Shown: positions 52,134 through 61,329 of the stretch, piece by piece
Layout: every line of letters starts with the position of its first letter
Numbering within the stretch: position 1 is the first letter of the stretch
Source: Acidobacteriota bacterium
GTDB taxonomy: Bacteria; Acidobacteriota; Terriglobia; Terriglobales; SCQP01
Assembly: GCA_021789895.1 (NCBI GenBank)
Contig: JAJYIU010000015.1
Location: 1 to 64,000, forward strand
Direction: 5' to 3'
Length of the DNA stretch: 64,000 nucleotides
Made by a program: the position numbers and the translations under genes
Notes under the pieces: model-generated
What the model was told of the DNA's origin: nothing
Database searches by the model: none
Seen by the model: the letters and a program-made list of their open reading frames with translations, nothing else

Positions 52134-52439
52134 TCAGGCGCCGGGTATGATTTCGTCTATGCGCACGCGGGTATAGTTTTGGCGATGCCCCGCCAGTTTC
52201 TTATACTGCTTCTTGCGCTTGTAGTGGAAAACCTTGATCTTGTCGCCCTTTTCGCGGCCGAGCACGGTGGCCTTGACGAGCGCGCCGGCGGCAGCCAGCA
52301 GCTTGCCATCGTCTTCCGACACCGTCAGGACCTGCTTGAATTCCACCGCGCCTTCCGACTGGGGCAGCTTCTCAACGCGCAACTCCGCACCGGGAGCGAC
52401 GCGGTATTGCTTGCCGCCACTACGTATGACTGCCTGCAT
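52134..52439 (-). CDS. rplU: 50S ribosomal protein L21
   Basis: A 101-aa L21. [20 protein letters not shown] opens it. [23 protein letters not shown] and [14 protein letters not shown] complete the family signature. A ribosome site CGGAG precedes the ATG, and a good promoter lies about 30 bp upstream. First gene of the rplU-rpmA-obg-nadD-rsfS run. Confidence 0.97.
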   Translation of the reverse strand: MQAVIRSGGKQYRVAPGAELRVEKLPQSEGAVEFKQVLTVSEDDGKLLAAAGALVKATVLGREKGDKIKVFHYKRKKQYKKLAGHRQNYTRVRIDEIIPGA

Positions 52440-52466
52440 TTGAGTGATCTCCGAGGTTAATCCTAA

Positions 52467-52496
52467 ATTCTACGGGAGCCGGGTTGCCGGCGTCAA
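52467..52496 (-). promoter_or_regulatory. rplU operon promoter
   Basis: On the minus strand TTGACG (52496-52491), an 18-bp spacer and TAGAAT (52472-52467). The leader to the rplU ATG is about 20 nt and carries the CGGAG ribosome site. This is the best sigma-70-type match in the window apart from argC. Confidence 0.7.
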
Positions 52497-52656
52497 CCCG
52501 ATGCCGCGGCGGGGGGGTGCGGGAATGGCAGCGAATTTCCAGATTAGCCGCAGTCATGCCGGCCCGGAAGGCAAATTTCACGCATTCAAATTTCTTTGCC
52601 GCGCGGGCGGGAGGCGCCGATTAAACTAACCTGGATTCTTTGCCGGAAAATGGAGT

Positions 52657-53826
52657 ATGAGCGACCTGGCCACCACCGATATTCCCCTGCCGCCCTTTCC
52701 GGCGGGCAGCGTGGCGCTGGTGGGAGCGGGGCCCGGCGACGCCAGCCTGCTGACGCTCAAGGCCGCCGACCGCCTGCGGCAGGCGGACCTGGTGCTGTAC
52801 GACGAGTACTGCAACCGCGCGCTGCTGGCGCTGGCGCCGGCGGCAGCGAGCCGGATCTATGTCGGCAAGCGCGCCGGCTGCCATGCCATGCCGCAGGCGG
52901 AAATCATTGGCCTGATGCGGGAGCATGCCCGGCAGGGCAAGCGGATCGTGCGGCTGAAGGGCGGCGATCCGTTTGTGTTTGGCCGCGGCGGCGAGGAAGC
53001 GCTGGCGCTGGCCGCCGCCGGCATCGCATGGGAACTGGTGCCGGGCGTGAGCGCGGGATACGCCGCGCCGGGCCTGGCGGATATTCCCGTGACCCTGCGC
53101 GGCACGGCCTCGAGCGTGGCCTTCATGAGCGGCCACGGCGCCGGCGGCGAGCCGGAGGCATTGCCCCGCGCCGATACGCTGGTGGTTTTCATGGGGCTGG
53201 CCCGCCTGGAAGCGCTCTGCCGGCGGCTGGTCGCCGGCGGCTGGTCGCCGGACACGCCGGCAGCGGTCGTGGCCAGCGCCAGCCTGCCCGAACAGCGCGT
53301 AGTGAGCGCGCCGCTGGAGCATCTGGCGGCCGCCACCCGCCGCGCGGAAATGGAATCGCCCGCGCTGGTGGTGGTGGGACAGGCGGTTGGAGCGCGGCAG
53401 CGGCTGCGGCGGCCGGAGGGGGCGGAAGCGGCGGCGAAGCCCGCGGACGCGGCGCAGAAGACAGGCCTGGTGCTGATCGCGCACGGATCGCCGTTAACCG
53501 AGTGGCATGCCAGCGTGGAGCGGCTGCTAAGCGAATTGCGCCCGGCTTTCGGCTTTTGCGAGGCGGCCTACCTGGAGCCCGCGCGGCCGCGGCTGGAAGA
53601 GGTGGTGGAGCAAGCGGCCGCCACCGGCCTCGGCAAGCTCACGGTCGTGCCCTATTTTCTCGCCGCCGGCCTGCACGTCACGCGCGACATTCCGGCACTG
53701 GTGGAGGCGGCGCGGCAGCGCTTTCCGGAATTAAAAATTGCGCTCAGCGACTGCCTGGAAGGGCATCCCGGACTGCGCACGGCGGTGCTTTCGCGCGCCC
53801 GCAACGGCGGCGGGGCGCCGCGCTAA
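52657..53826 (+). CDS. Fused uroporphyrinogen-III C-methyltransferase and CbiX-type chelatase
   Basis: A 389-aa two-domain enzyme. Residues 15-250 are a SUMT/CobA methyltransferase that makes precorrin-2: VALVGAGPGDASLLTLKA, RLKGGDPFVFGRGGEE, VPGVSAGYAAPGLADIPVT and DTLVVFMGLARL. Residues 268-380 are a CbiX/SirB-like domain (VLIAHGSPLTEWHASVERLL, VVPYFLAAGLHVTRDIPAL) with two likely metal-binding His. The fusion supplies two steps of siroheme or cobalamin precursor synthesis; precorrin-2 dehydrogenase is not nearby. The ATG at 52657 follows GGAAA. It diverges from rplU. Confidence 0.9.
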   Translation: MSDLATTDIPLPPFPAGSVALVGAGPGDASLLTLKAADRLRQADLVLYDEYCNRALLALAPAAASRIYVGKRAGCHAMPQAEIIGLMREHARQGKRIVRLKGGDPFVFGRGGEEALALAAAGIAWELVPGVSAGYAAPGLADIPVTLRGTASSVAFMSGHGAGGEPEALPRADTLVVFMGLARLEALCRRLVAGGWSPDTPAAVVASASLPEQRVVSAPLEHLAAATRRAEMESPALVVVGQAVGARQRLRRPEGAEAAAKPADAAQKTGLVLIAHGSPLTEWHASVERLLSELRPAFGFCEAAYLEPARPRLEEVVEQAAATGLGKLTVVPYFLAAGLHVTRDIPALVEAARQRFPELKIALSDCLEGHPGLRTAVLSRARNGGGAPR

Positions 53827-53851
53827 AGCGATCGTTGCCGCCCCGCGGCGG

Positions 53852-54463
53852 TTACGGCTGATGCGGCTTGGGCGCCGGCGCCGAAGCCGGGGCGGCCGGC
53901 ACGGAAACGGGATATTTCTGGTTGTACAGGTTGACGATTACCTGGGTGATATCAATCGTGGGCGTGGCGTAGAGGATCGGGTTCTGCGGCCATTGCAAGC
54001 TATGATCGAGCACCATCGAGAGATGGTGCAGCTTGGCATAATTGGCCAGGATCAATACCATCTTCTGGCCAATTTTGTTGATCATATCGTTCATCGCATT
54101 CTGATAATCGTTGCGAGTATCGGCGACGTCGTTGCGCAGCTCCTTCTGCTTGGTGGCGATGGTGCTGGCCAGATCGGATTTGGCTTCCGGGCTGAGGGTA
54201 TCGCCGCCGGCCTGCAGCTTTTTCTGCAGCGCGGTAATCGCCGCGCTCTCGGCCTGCAGCCGTTGCTGCTGCGGAGTAAAGCGAGTTTTCAGCGCGGCTT
54301 CGTCGGCTTTGCCTTCCTGGGTATTGGCAATCGCGATCTGAATGTTGATGATGCCGATCCGGACCGCCGGATGAAGCCCCGAAGCGGCGGCGGGGGTTTG
54401 GGCCTGTCCCCGGCCGAAGGCGGCGAACAGGCAAACTGCGGCAAACAGCGTCGAAAATTTCAT
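53852..54463 (-). CDS. OmpH/Skp-like periplasmic chaperone, copy 1
   Basis: A 203-aa exported protein with a signal peptide (STLFAAVCLFAAFGRGQAQ). The mature part has the Skp pattern: a short strand (IGIINIQIAIANTQEG), a long coiled-coil arm of about 90 residues (RLQAESAAITALQKKLQAGGDTLSPEAKSDL) and a return strand (LSMVLDHSLQ). Skp holds unfolded outer-membrane proteins. Its tail is Pro/Ala-rich. It is a close paralogue of the next gene upstream, 103 bp away; both lie downstream of bamA. Confidence 0.88.
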   Translation of the reverse strand: MKFSTLFAAVCLFAAFGRGQAQTPAAASGLHPAVRIGIINIQIAIANTQEGKADEAALKTRFTPQQQRLQAESAAITALQKKLQAGGDTLSPEAKSDLASTIATKQKELRNDVADTRNDYQNAMNDMINKIGQKMVLILANYAKLHHLSMVLDHSLQWPQNPILYATPTIDITQVIVNLYNQKYPVSVPAAPASAPAPKPHQP

Positions 54464-54566
54464 ACGTTCCTCAAAGGTTTTTCAACTTGAAATTGGCGCA
54501 AGTTGTGAGCGCCTAAGTATAACAAAAAAAAGGGTTGGCGCGTTGCCCGCCGGCTCCGGTCCGGGC

Positions 54567-55193
54567 TCAGGGGCGATGCGCCGGACGGGGTTGGGCGGCG
54601 TGGCGAACAGGGTGCCGGCGGACGGGATGGCTGGCCGGGGTTGCAACCGGATAGCGCCGGTTATAGAACCGCACGACCTGGGGGGTGATGTCAATCGTGG
54701 CCTGGGAAAAGAGGATCGGGTTCTGCGGCCAGCGCAGGCTGCGGTCGAGCACCATGGAAAAATGATGCAGCTTGGCATAAGCGGCCAGCACGCCGACCAT
54801 TTTCTGGCCGATGCGGTTGACCATGTCGTTGTAGGCATTGCGGAAGTCGTTATTGGCGTCGGCGAGATCGTTGCGCAAGTTCTTCTGCTTGGTATTGATG
54901 GAGCTGCTCAGCTCGGCTTTGGCTTCGGGGCTGAGGGTATCGCCGCCGGCCTGCAGCTTTTGCTGCAAGGCCTTGATGGCGGCGCTCTCGGCCTGCAACT
55001 GTTGTTGCTTGGGAGCGAAGCGGGCGCGCAATTGGGCGGTCTGGGCTTTACCTTCCTGGGAATTCAGGATGGCGAACTGAATGTTGACGATGCCGACGCG
55101 AAACTGCGGCGCCGGGGCGGTGGGGGTTTGAGCCTGAGCCGCGGCCAGGGCGACGGTCAGACCCAAGGCGGCGAGAAGAGGGGTGGTTCTCAT
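54567..55193 (-). CDS. OmpH/Skp-like periplasmic chaperone, copy 2
   Basis: A 208-aa exported protein with signal peptide (LLAALGLTVALAAAQAQ) and the same Skp layout as its neighbour. The two share long stretches such as KLQAGGDTLSPEAK, IGQKM and AKLHHxSMVLD, so they arose by tandem duplication. This copy differs mainly in the Pro/His/Arg-rich tail (HPVRRHPVRH). It begins 33 bp after the bamA stop. Confidence 0.88.
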   Translation of the reverse strand: MRTTPLLAALGLTVALAAAQAQTPTAPAPQFRVGIVNIQFAILNSQEGKAQTAQLRARFAPKQQQLQAESAAIKALQQKLQAGGDTLSPEAKAELSSSINTKQKNLRNDLADANNDFRNAYNDMVNRIGQKMVGVLAAYAKLHHFSMVLDRSLRWPQNPILFSQATIDITPQVVRFYNRRYPVATPASHPVRRHPVRHAAQPRPAHRP

Positions 55194-55226
55194 GCGATCC
55201 TCGAAGGAGCGAGCCGGTAGGCTGCT

Positions 55227-58139
55227 TTAGAAAGTTCGTCCGATCGTAAAGCGGAATACATGCGGAGCTTCAGAATAATGGAAGCCGGGCTGGGCGGCCA
55301 AGTAGTGTTGAGTAAACGTTAAAGCATTTTGCACGGCGGCATCGGTCTGGAAAGCGGCCGGGATGCCTTTGAGGAAATCGCTGCGCGTGAACAGGACCGG
55401 GGGCGTCAACGTCGTATCCAGGCGCGAGGGGTTCCAGGCAAAGTATAACCGCAACGGCACCTGGAACATGGGCAAGATGACCTGCAACTCCAGGCCGGTG
55501 GACACACGGACCAGCGAATTGGTGCCGGGCGCGAGCACGACATGGGGATCGAACTTGCGGCCGAAGGCGGTTTGGAGGCTATTCAAGGCCGCGTCATTGA
55601 TCTCCATCTGATTGGGCAAGCTGATGCGGTTGACGCCGGCGTCCACAAAGTAGGCCAGCGTCACCGGGCCGATGATCGGGTGGCGATACTCGAAATTGAA
55701 GACGCCTTCCGTATCCCCGCCGGGCGTCACCGGCTGGTATTCGGGCAGATTGAGGTTAAAAGTGATGGGGATGGTGTTGTTGGGATTGGTCGGCGTGGGC
55801 TCGGCGACCGTTTCGGTAAAGCAGGCGCTGGGATTGGTGGGATCGTGCAGGCAAACCGCTTGGATGGTGGGCTCGTAAGCGAAGGGCGTGACCGCCATCA
55901 GGTCGAAGCCGCGGATGGTATCTTCGCCGCCGATGTAGAAGCGGTCGAAGGTGGGCGGGGAATTTGGCTCCGCGCTGCCGGTAATCAAGCTGTTGTGCGA
56001 TCCATAGCCGGTAATGAAAGCGCCCACAAAACGGAAGCCGAGCGTATCGTGGCCCCACGGCGCAGGACGGAAATAGCGGAAGGTGAAATTCGGGCGCAGG
56101 ATTTTCACGTTGCCGCCGAGGCCGGAGATCTGGGCGGCGAAATCCAACTCATGGCCGGCGGTGGGGTTGTAAACGCCATTGACAGTGTTGAAGGTGAGGC
56201 TGGGAGTAATACTGCTGGTGCGGATGCCGGTGAGGCTATTGGGGCCGCTGAACTGCTCATAAGGCGAGGTATTGAACAACAGCTTGGCCTGATTGCTGAA
56301 GGAAGTCAGCGAGGAATCGTCATAGCCATAGGTCAGGCCCACGCGGGTGAAGTTCCGGAGCGGATAACTGGACCCGATGGTGAAGCCTTTGCTCGACTGG
56401 GCATAGTTGAGGTAATTGTTCGAACCGAGGGCCTGGAACAGCGGGGTCAGGTTTTCGCCATAAAAGATGGACGCTTCCTTGGCCTGATCGAAGTGGAAAT
56501 CGGTGTCGTAGACGGAAAACCCGAGCTGGATGGGGCGATCCATGAAATAGGGCTGGGTAAAGCCGAAGTTGATGGATTGTTGCAGCGAGCCCCATTCGGT
56601 GGAGATCGAGAGCGTCTCGCCCAAGCCGAGGAAATTGTTGGTCTGGTAATTGACGCCCAGGAAGCTGCCGGTGATGCCGCTGACGCCGCCGGTCATGCCG
56701 ATGGTGTTTTTCCCCTTTTCGCTGACGTGCAGATTGATATCCACGTGGCCGATCGGGCCGGTATTGTCCTGGGTAATGGTGGCGTCCTGCGGGGTGAGCT
56801 TGTTGAAGTAGCCGAGTTGGTTGAGGCGCAGCAGGCTGTTTTGCCAGGCGACGGAATTGAAGCGCTCGCCTTCCTGCACCAGCAGCGAGCGGCGGATGAC
56901 TTTGTCGCGGGTCGTGGAGTTGCCGGTGAATTCGATGCGGCGGATGTAGTAGGGCTTGCCTTCATGCACGTGGAAGGTGATATTGACCACGCGCCGGGCT
57001 TCCACCGGCTGGATGCTGGGATCGGCGACGAAATTGATATAGCCAAACTGGCCATACAACTTGGTCAGGTTTTTCAGTCCCTTGCGGACCTTAGAAACAT
57101 TGAGGATGTCGCCCGGCTGCATTTCGAAGACGTGCAGCAGCAGGGTTTTGTTGGTAATGAAATGATTGTTGACAAAATTGACCTGCCCCACCCGGTAGCG
57201 CCGGCCTTCGACGATGGGGATATGGATATTCACGCTTTTCGCCACATGCCCGCCCCAGAACAGGAAATGGAAGGTATGGGAGGTGCGCAGCTTGAGGGTG
57301 GGATCTTCAACCACGGCGGTGAAGTAGCCGCGGTCCCGATAGGCTTCACGGATGCGTTCCAGGTCTTCGGAGAGCCCCGCCTGGCTGTAGGTTTTGCTGA
57401 ACAGATTCTCCAGGAACAACGAATAAGGAATGCCGATCGGGCGCATGTTTTTCATGCTGCGAACCAGGGTTTCGCTCCCGATATGGCGATTGCCGGTGAA
57501 TTTAATTTGACCGACTTTGACCTTGGGGCCTTCATTGATGACGAAGGTGAGGGCCACGGAACTGGGCGGCAGCGGGGTGGTCTTCAGACTAATCGTGGCG
57601 TATTGGCGTCCATGCTCGGCCAGCAGTTCCCGGATGGCGTCTTCGGCGTGTTTGGCCACGGTCGGATCGAACTGGCTGTCCATATCCAAGTGGACGTTGC
57701 GGGCCTTGTAGGCGTCCATCACATCGGATTCGGTGACCGACTTCAGGCCCTGATATTTGATGGAACGGATCAGCGGGCGCTCGGTGACGTAAATTTCGAG
57801 AAAGATGCCGTGAGGAGTCTGGGTGCTGCCGATGCGGACATTATCGAAAAAGCCGGTATTCCACAACGACATGAAATCGCGATTGACCTGCGCCAGGCTG
57901 TAAATATCGCCCGGTTTGGTAAAGATCCGGGTTTTGATGGTGGAGCAGGGGACGCGATGATTGCCATGGCAGCGCACTCCAATCACGATTTGCGGAGGCG
58001 CCGCCGGGGGCGGAGGAGCGGCCGGCGACTGGGCCGCCAAGCCGAGCGATGCGGCCACAAGCAGCCACATGGCGGCCCGCCAGAATCCGCCGGCGGCTGG
58101 CGCCAGACGGTAGCGACGCAAAAAAAAGCAAACACTCAC
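55227..58139 (-). CDS. bamA: Outer-membrane assembly factor BamA
   Basis: About 970 aa. A signal peptide (AAMWLLVAASLGLAAQSPAA) precedes five POTRA modules, for example FFDNVRIGSTQTPHGIFLEIYV, VALTFVINEGPKVKVGQIKFTGN and HEGKPYYIRRIEFTGNSTTRDKVIRRSL. Then comes the Omp85 beta-barrel with RFYIGGEDTIRGF (the VRGY/F loop position) and the C-terminal beta-signal ending in Phe (FRFTIGRTF). It inserts beta-barrel proteins into the outer membrane. The track start at 58343 lies upstream of a TATAAT box at 58197-58202, so I place the start at a GTG at 58139; the ATG at 58070 is an alternative. It heads the bamA-skp-skp unit. Confidence 0.92.
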   Translation of the reverse strand: MSVCFFLRRYRLAPAAGGFWRAAMWLLVAASLGLAAQSPAAPPPPAAPPQIVIGVRCHGNHRVPCSTIKTRIFTKPGDIYSLAQVNRDFMSLWNTGFFDNVRIGSTQTPHGIFLEIYVTERPLIRSIKYQGLKSVTESDVMDAYKARNVHLDMDSQFDPTVAKHAEDAIRELLAEHGRQYATISLKTTPLPPSSVALTFVINEGPKVKVGQIKFTGNRHIGSETLVRSMKNMRPIGIPYSLFLENLFSKTYSQAGLSEDLERIREAYRDRGYFTAVVEDPTLKLRTSHTFHFLFWGGHVAKSVNIHIPIVEGRRYRVGQVNFVNNHFITNKTLLLHVFEMQPGDILNVSKVRKGLKNLTKLYGQFGYINFVADPSIQPVEARRVVNITFHVHEGKPYYIRRIEFTGNSTTRDKVIRRSLLVQEGERFNSVAWQNSLLRLNQLGYFNKLTPQDATITQDNTGPIGHVDINLHVSEKGKNTIGMTGGVSGITGSFLGVNYQTNNFLGLGETLSISTEWGSLQQSINFGFTQPYFMDRPIQLGFSVYDTDFHFDQAKEASIFYGENLTPLFQALGSNNYLNYAQSSKGFTIGSSYPLRNFTRVGLTYGYDDSSLTSFSNQAKLLFNTSPYEQFSGPNSLTGIRTSSITPSLTFNTVNGVYNPTAGHELDFAAQISGLGGNVKILRPNFTFRYFRPAPWGHDTLGFRFVGAFITGYGSHNSLITGSAEPNSPPTFDRFYIGGEDTIRGFDLMAVTPFAYEPTIQAVCLHDPTNPSACFTETVAEPTPTNPNNTIPITFNLNLPEYQPVTPGGDTEGVFNFEYRHPIIGPVTLAYFVDAGVNRISLPNQMEINDAALNSLQTAFGRKFDPHVVLAPGTNSLVRVSTGLELQVILPMFQVPLRLYFAWNPSRLDTTLTPPVLFTRSDFLKGIPAAFQTDAAVQNALTFTQHYLAAQPGFHYSEAPHVFRFTIGRTF

Positions 58140-58196
58140 CAAATAAAACCTTTTCCCCCGCTGGACCAGCGTGGCTCGATGGGAAGTAAAGCGTCC

Positions 58197-58202
58197 ATTA
58201 TA
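58197..58202 (-). promoter_or_regulatory. bamA -10 box
   Basis: A perfect TATAAT on the minus strand, inside TATATAAT, about 58 bp before the GTG at 58139. The -35 region is weak. It supports a bamA start downstream of this point. Confidence 0.5.
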
Positions 58203-58320
58203 TATGGCTTGCGGCGGGTACAGGGGTAGTTTTGGCACAAAGAGCCCGCGATCGGGGGGATTTTGTTTTCGGGTTGACAGCTTTCGCACGGGATCATTCA
58301 TCTGATAAAAGAAAAGCGAA

Positions 58321-58545
58321 ATGGGGTACGATATGGCGGCCATCGAGGCATATCAGGTCAAGTGCGGGCGTTGCGGCCGGAAATTTCTCACGCCCATGGG
58401 GCAGAAATTGCATCATTTCAGCATCTATCGCGCGCTCTGCCCCTTGTGCGGCTGGCCCGGACGCTACCTGGCCTCGGAGCTGCATCCAGCCAAGGTGGTG
58501 CCGCCGAGTTCGCCGCCGAAGCCACCCCGCGAGCTTTGGAAATAA
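58321..58545 (+). CDS. Small zinc-ribbon protein
   Basis: A 74-aa protein with two CxxC pairs, KCGRCGRKF and CPLCGWPG, spaced 20 residues apart, so one zinc ribbon. The tail is Pro-rich (PPSSPPKPPRELW). It starts at an ATG at 58321, or at 58333 where GGGG precedes a second ATG. A TTGACA at 58274-58279 may belong to its promoter. I do not recognise a specific function. It diverges from bamA. Confidence 0.6.
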   Translation: MGYDMAAIEAYQVKCGRCGRKFLTPMGQKLHHFSIYRALCPLCGWPGRYLASELHPAKVVPPSSPPKPPRELWK

Positions 58546-58727
58546 ACCTCCGGTTTCGATTCCATCCCCAACTTGACCGCCCGTCTGCCTGGGCGGCCGC
58601 GGCGCGCCCACGGCAATGTGCTAAGTTCGGAAGGTAAAAAACGGCGCAGCCGATCGCCGGCGTGCTCCGGGCGGAATCCGATTTTCTCCGCGCCGGCGCA
58701 GGCTCGCGGGCTGTGCAGGAGCCTGGC

Positions 58728-59951
58728 ATGCCGAAATTCCCATTAACTCCAGTCTCTCCCCGCCGCCGCAAGCTGTTGGCCAGCATGGCCGGTGCGCTCG
58801 GCGCCTGGCCGCTGTTGGGGCGGAGCGCCCAGGCCGGAACGCCGGCCGGAGTTGCAGGAGCGGGGCCCGAACTGGGGCCGGCACAGTTGCGGCCCGGCAC
58901 CTCACAAAAAGCCTCCAGCTATGACCGCACCGGCGGGAATGCCGATGCCTACACCATCGCGCCGGGAAAAACGCTGACCGTGCTGGCCGCCAACGGCCCC
59001 GGGATTATCCGCCACTGCTGGTTCACGATTGCCGCTGGCCCCCATCATCTGAAGGACTTGGTTTTGAGAATGTACTGGGACCAGGAAACCGCGCCCTCGG
59101 TGGAAACGCCGATCGGCGATTTTTTTGGGCTCAGCCTGGGCGATTATTTTACTTACGCCTCGCAAGCCATGACGGTGGCGCCGATGAAAGCGTTGAACTG
59201 TTATCTGCCGATGCCTTTTCGCAGCTCGGCGCTGGTGACCGTCACCAACGAAGGCCCGGCGCCGGTGGCGGCCTTCTACGCCAACCTGGATTATGAACTG
59301 GTGCCGCAGCTCCCCGCCGACACCCTCTATCTGCACGCGCAATATCGCCAGGCGGCGCCCTGCACCGGATGGACCGACGATTGGCAATCGAACGGCGACC
59401 CCATCGTGCTGCGCCAGACTAATCTGTATGGCGAGGGCAACTATGTGGTGATGGAAGCCACCGGGCAGGGCCAATACATCGGCACCAGCCTGGGCGTGCT
59501 GCAAAACCAGGAGGGTTGGTGGGGGGAAGGCGACGACATGGTGTTCATTGATACCAACCCCGGGCAGCGCGTTCTGCCGACCATCAATGGCACCGGCTCG
59601 GAAGACTACTTCAATGGCGCCTGGGATTTCGGCGATCGCAGCTTCGCTTATCCCTTTAACGGGGCGCCGCTGGTGGTCAATCCGGAACGGGTGGGCGGGC
59701 GCTGGTGTGTGTATCGCTGGCATCTGCCCGATCCGATCCGCTTTCGCCAATCCCTGCGGATGACGCTCGAGCATGGCCACGCCAATGCCCGTTCGGATAA
59801 TTACTACAGCGTCGGCTACTGGTATCAAAATGAGCCGCATGCGGCTTTTCCGGCGCTGCCTTCCGCGCTCGACCGCCACCCGCAGTTGTTTGCCGTGGGC
59901 GGGCCGAGTGAAACCCCGCTGCCGGCGGCCAATCCCAACCCGCTGCCCTGA
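58728..59951 (+). CDS. DUF2961 (GH172-type) exported protein
   Basis: A 407-aa secreted protein. The N-terminus SPRRRKLLASMAGALGAWPLLG resembles a twin-arginine signal. The mature part is a DUF2961 double jelly-roll, the family now classified as GH172, whose known members act on fructofuranose and arabinofuranose linkages. Conserved-looking pieces are GPGIIRHCWFTIA, FFGLSLGDYFTYASQAMTV, NPGQRVLPTINGTGSEDYFNGAWDF with a probable catalytic Glu, and the terminal jelly-roll strand RMTLEHGHANARSDNYYSVGYWYQ. The ATG at 58728 follows AGGAG with 7-nt spacing; the track start at 58662 is upstream. Confidence 0.87.
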   Translation: MPKFPLTPVSPRRRKLLASMAGALGAWPLLGRSAQAGTPAGVAGAGPELGPAQLRPGTSQKASSYDRTGGNADAYTIAPGKTLTVLAANGPGIIRHCWFTIAAGPHHLKDLVLRMYWDQETAPSVETPIGDFFGLSLGDYFTYASQAMTVAPMKALNCYLPMPFRSSALVTVTNEGPAPVAAFYANLDYELVPQLPADTLYLHAQYRQAAPCTGWTDDWQSNGDPIVLRQTNLYGEGNYVVMEATGQGQYIGTSLGVLQNQEGWWGEGDDMVFIDTNPGQRVLPTINGTGSEDYFNGAWDFGDRSFAYPFNGAPLVVNPERVGGRWCVYRWHLPDPIRFRQSLRMTLEHGHANARSDNYYSVGYWYQNEPHAAFPALPSALDRHPQLFAVGGPSETPLPAANPNPLP

Positions 59952-59990
59952 TCGCCGCCCTACCGGCGGGCATCGCAAGGCCAGGACGGA

Positions 59991-61316
59991 TTAAGGTTGC
60001 GGCTGCCAGTGCAGGCCGCCGTCGCGGGTGCGCCAGAAGCTGGCGCCGGCGCGGAGTTCCCCCTGACGGCCGTGCATGCGCAGATAGGTAATCGGCGCCA
60101 GCAGCGGCTGGCCGGCGGCATTGCGCAACTGCACCACCTGCCAATGTTCGCCGCCATCGCGAGTAAAGAAGAGGCGGCCATCGTCACTGCCCGCCCAGAG
60201 GGTGGATCCATTGCCGGTCAGGCTGCGGAAACGAACTTCGCCGGCCGAAATCGGTTCCCAATAGCGGCGGCCGACCAGGCTGCGCTGTAATTCGCCATGC
60301 CAAAGCCGCCAATGCGCCGTGGTAAAAGCTGCAGGGGTGGTTTCAGAGCCGCCGGCCGGCAGGGAATCCAACATGCCGGCCGGCGGGTTGGCCACCAGCG
60401 TATTTTGCGGCTGCATCCCCTCGCTGGCGAGCGCGAAATTCAGCGCGCTCGCATGCGCATGCCCGGCCAGGGCCGTGTTCCAGGCATCCTGCAACAAGGG
60501 CGATCCCATGCGCCGGAGCGTAAACAACGCGGTGAGGATGCCATGCCCGCCATTCTGACGGGAGGCCAGGGTGGCGACCGGCTGGCTGGCCATCGCCGGC
60601 GGCGCGGCCGTCATTTCCACGGTTTTATTGCCAACCGGCGCGGCGGGAAAATTCAAGGCCGCATAGGTGCGCTTGGGAAAGGGAAGGGCGACTGCGATTC
60701 CCGTTTCGGCGGCGATGCGGCGGCCGGCTAAACTGGGCCGCGAAATGGCGGCGGTTGCATTGTTTCCGGCGGAAGCCGCGGGCTCGGTGGTGATGGCCAA
60801 CTGGGTGGGCGCGGGTAAAACGAGGGGCCGGGCCGGGCGGGCGGGAGGCGGCGCTGCGGCGAGGCGCGCGCCCGGGGTTAATCCCGCCTGGCGGCGCGCC
60901 GGCGCAAGCCGCGGGAGGACGCGCGCAATCCGGCGGACCCGGAGTGGGGGCGCCGAATTGGCCGCCGGCGAATGGACCGTCAGCGGCAGCCGCATTCGCC
61001 ACCAGACGGCGCTGCCAATCAGCAACAGCGCCGCCGCCGCCGGCGCCCAGCGGGGAACGGGAGAATGCAGCGAGAAGACGCGCCCGGAGCTGCGGCGCGG
61101 TTCGGGCAGGCCGCTTTCTGCAGCCAGCACGGAAGCCAGGCGGCAGGTTTCACACCGGCTGAGATGGCTCCAGACGGCGTCGGGGGCGGAGCCGGCGACT
61201 AGATCTGCGAGTTGGTTGGCATCCAGATGGGGCGATTCCGGCGTTCGATTCTGCAAGACGCGCGGCAGGCAGGCCCAGGGCCTCCGCTGCGGTTTTAATT
61301 CGGGATGAGGTCGCAT
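59991..61316 (-). CDS. Transmembrane zinc-finger anti-sigma factor with YCF48/BNR-like end
   Basis: A 441-aa protein. A HLSRCETCRLASVL segment (about residues 52-65) matches the H-x3-C-x2-C zinc anti-sigma motif. A single span (WAPAAAALLLIGSAVWW) follows at about 90-106. Next is a long Pro/Ala-rich periplasmic linker of about 200 residues. The last 100 residues contain BNR/YCF48-type propeller pieces (WAGSDDGRLFFTRDGGEHWQVVQL, FWRTRDGGLHWQPQP). I use the ATG at 61316, 13 bp after the sigma-factor stop. It probably holds the adjacent sigma factor at the membrane and senses an envelope signal through its outer part. Confidence 0.82.
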   Translation of the reverse strand: MRPHPELKPQRRPWACLPRVLQNRTPESPHLDANQLADLVAGSAPDAVWSHLSRCETCRLASVLAAESGLPEPRRSSGRVFSLHSPVPRWAPAAAALLLIGSAVWWRMRLPLTVHSPAANSAPPLRVRRIARVLPRLAPARRQAGLTPGARLAAAPPPARPARPLVLPAPTQLAITTEPAASAGNNATAAISRPSLAGRRIAAETGIAVALPFPKRTYAALNFPAAPVGNKTVEMTAAPPAMASQPVATLASRQNGGHGILTALFTLRRMGSPLLQDAWNTALAGHAHASALNFALASEGMQPQNTLVANPPAGMLDSLPAGGSETTPAAFTTAHWRLWHGELQRSLVGRRYWEPISAGEVRFRSLTGNGSTLWAGSDDGRLFFTRDGGEHWQVVQLRNAAGQPLLAPITYLRMHGRQGELRAGASFWRTRDGGLHWQPQP

Positions 61317-61329
61317 GGTTCCACACACA

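Noticed and set aside
55542-58229. 895-aa plus-strand ORF
   Set aside because: Antisense to bamA, which has POTRA modules and a barrel end. The ORF has no recognisable domain.
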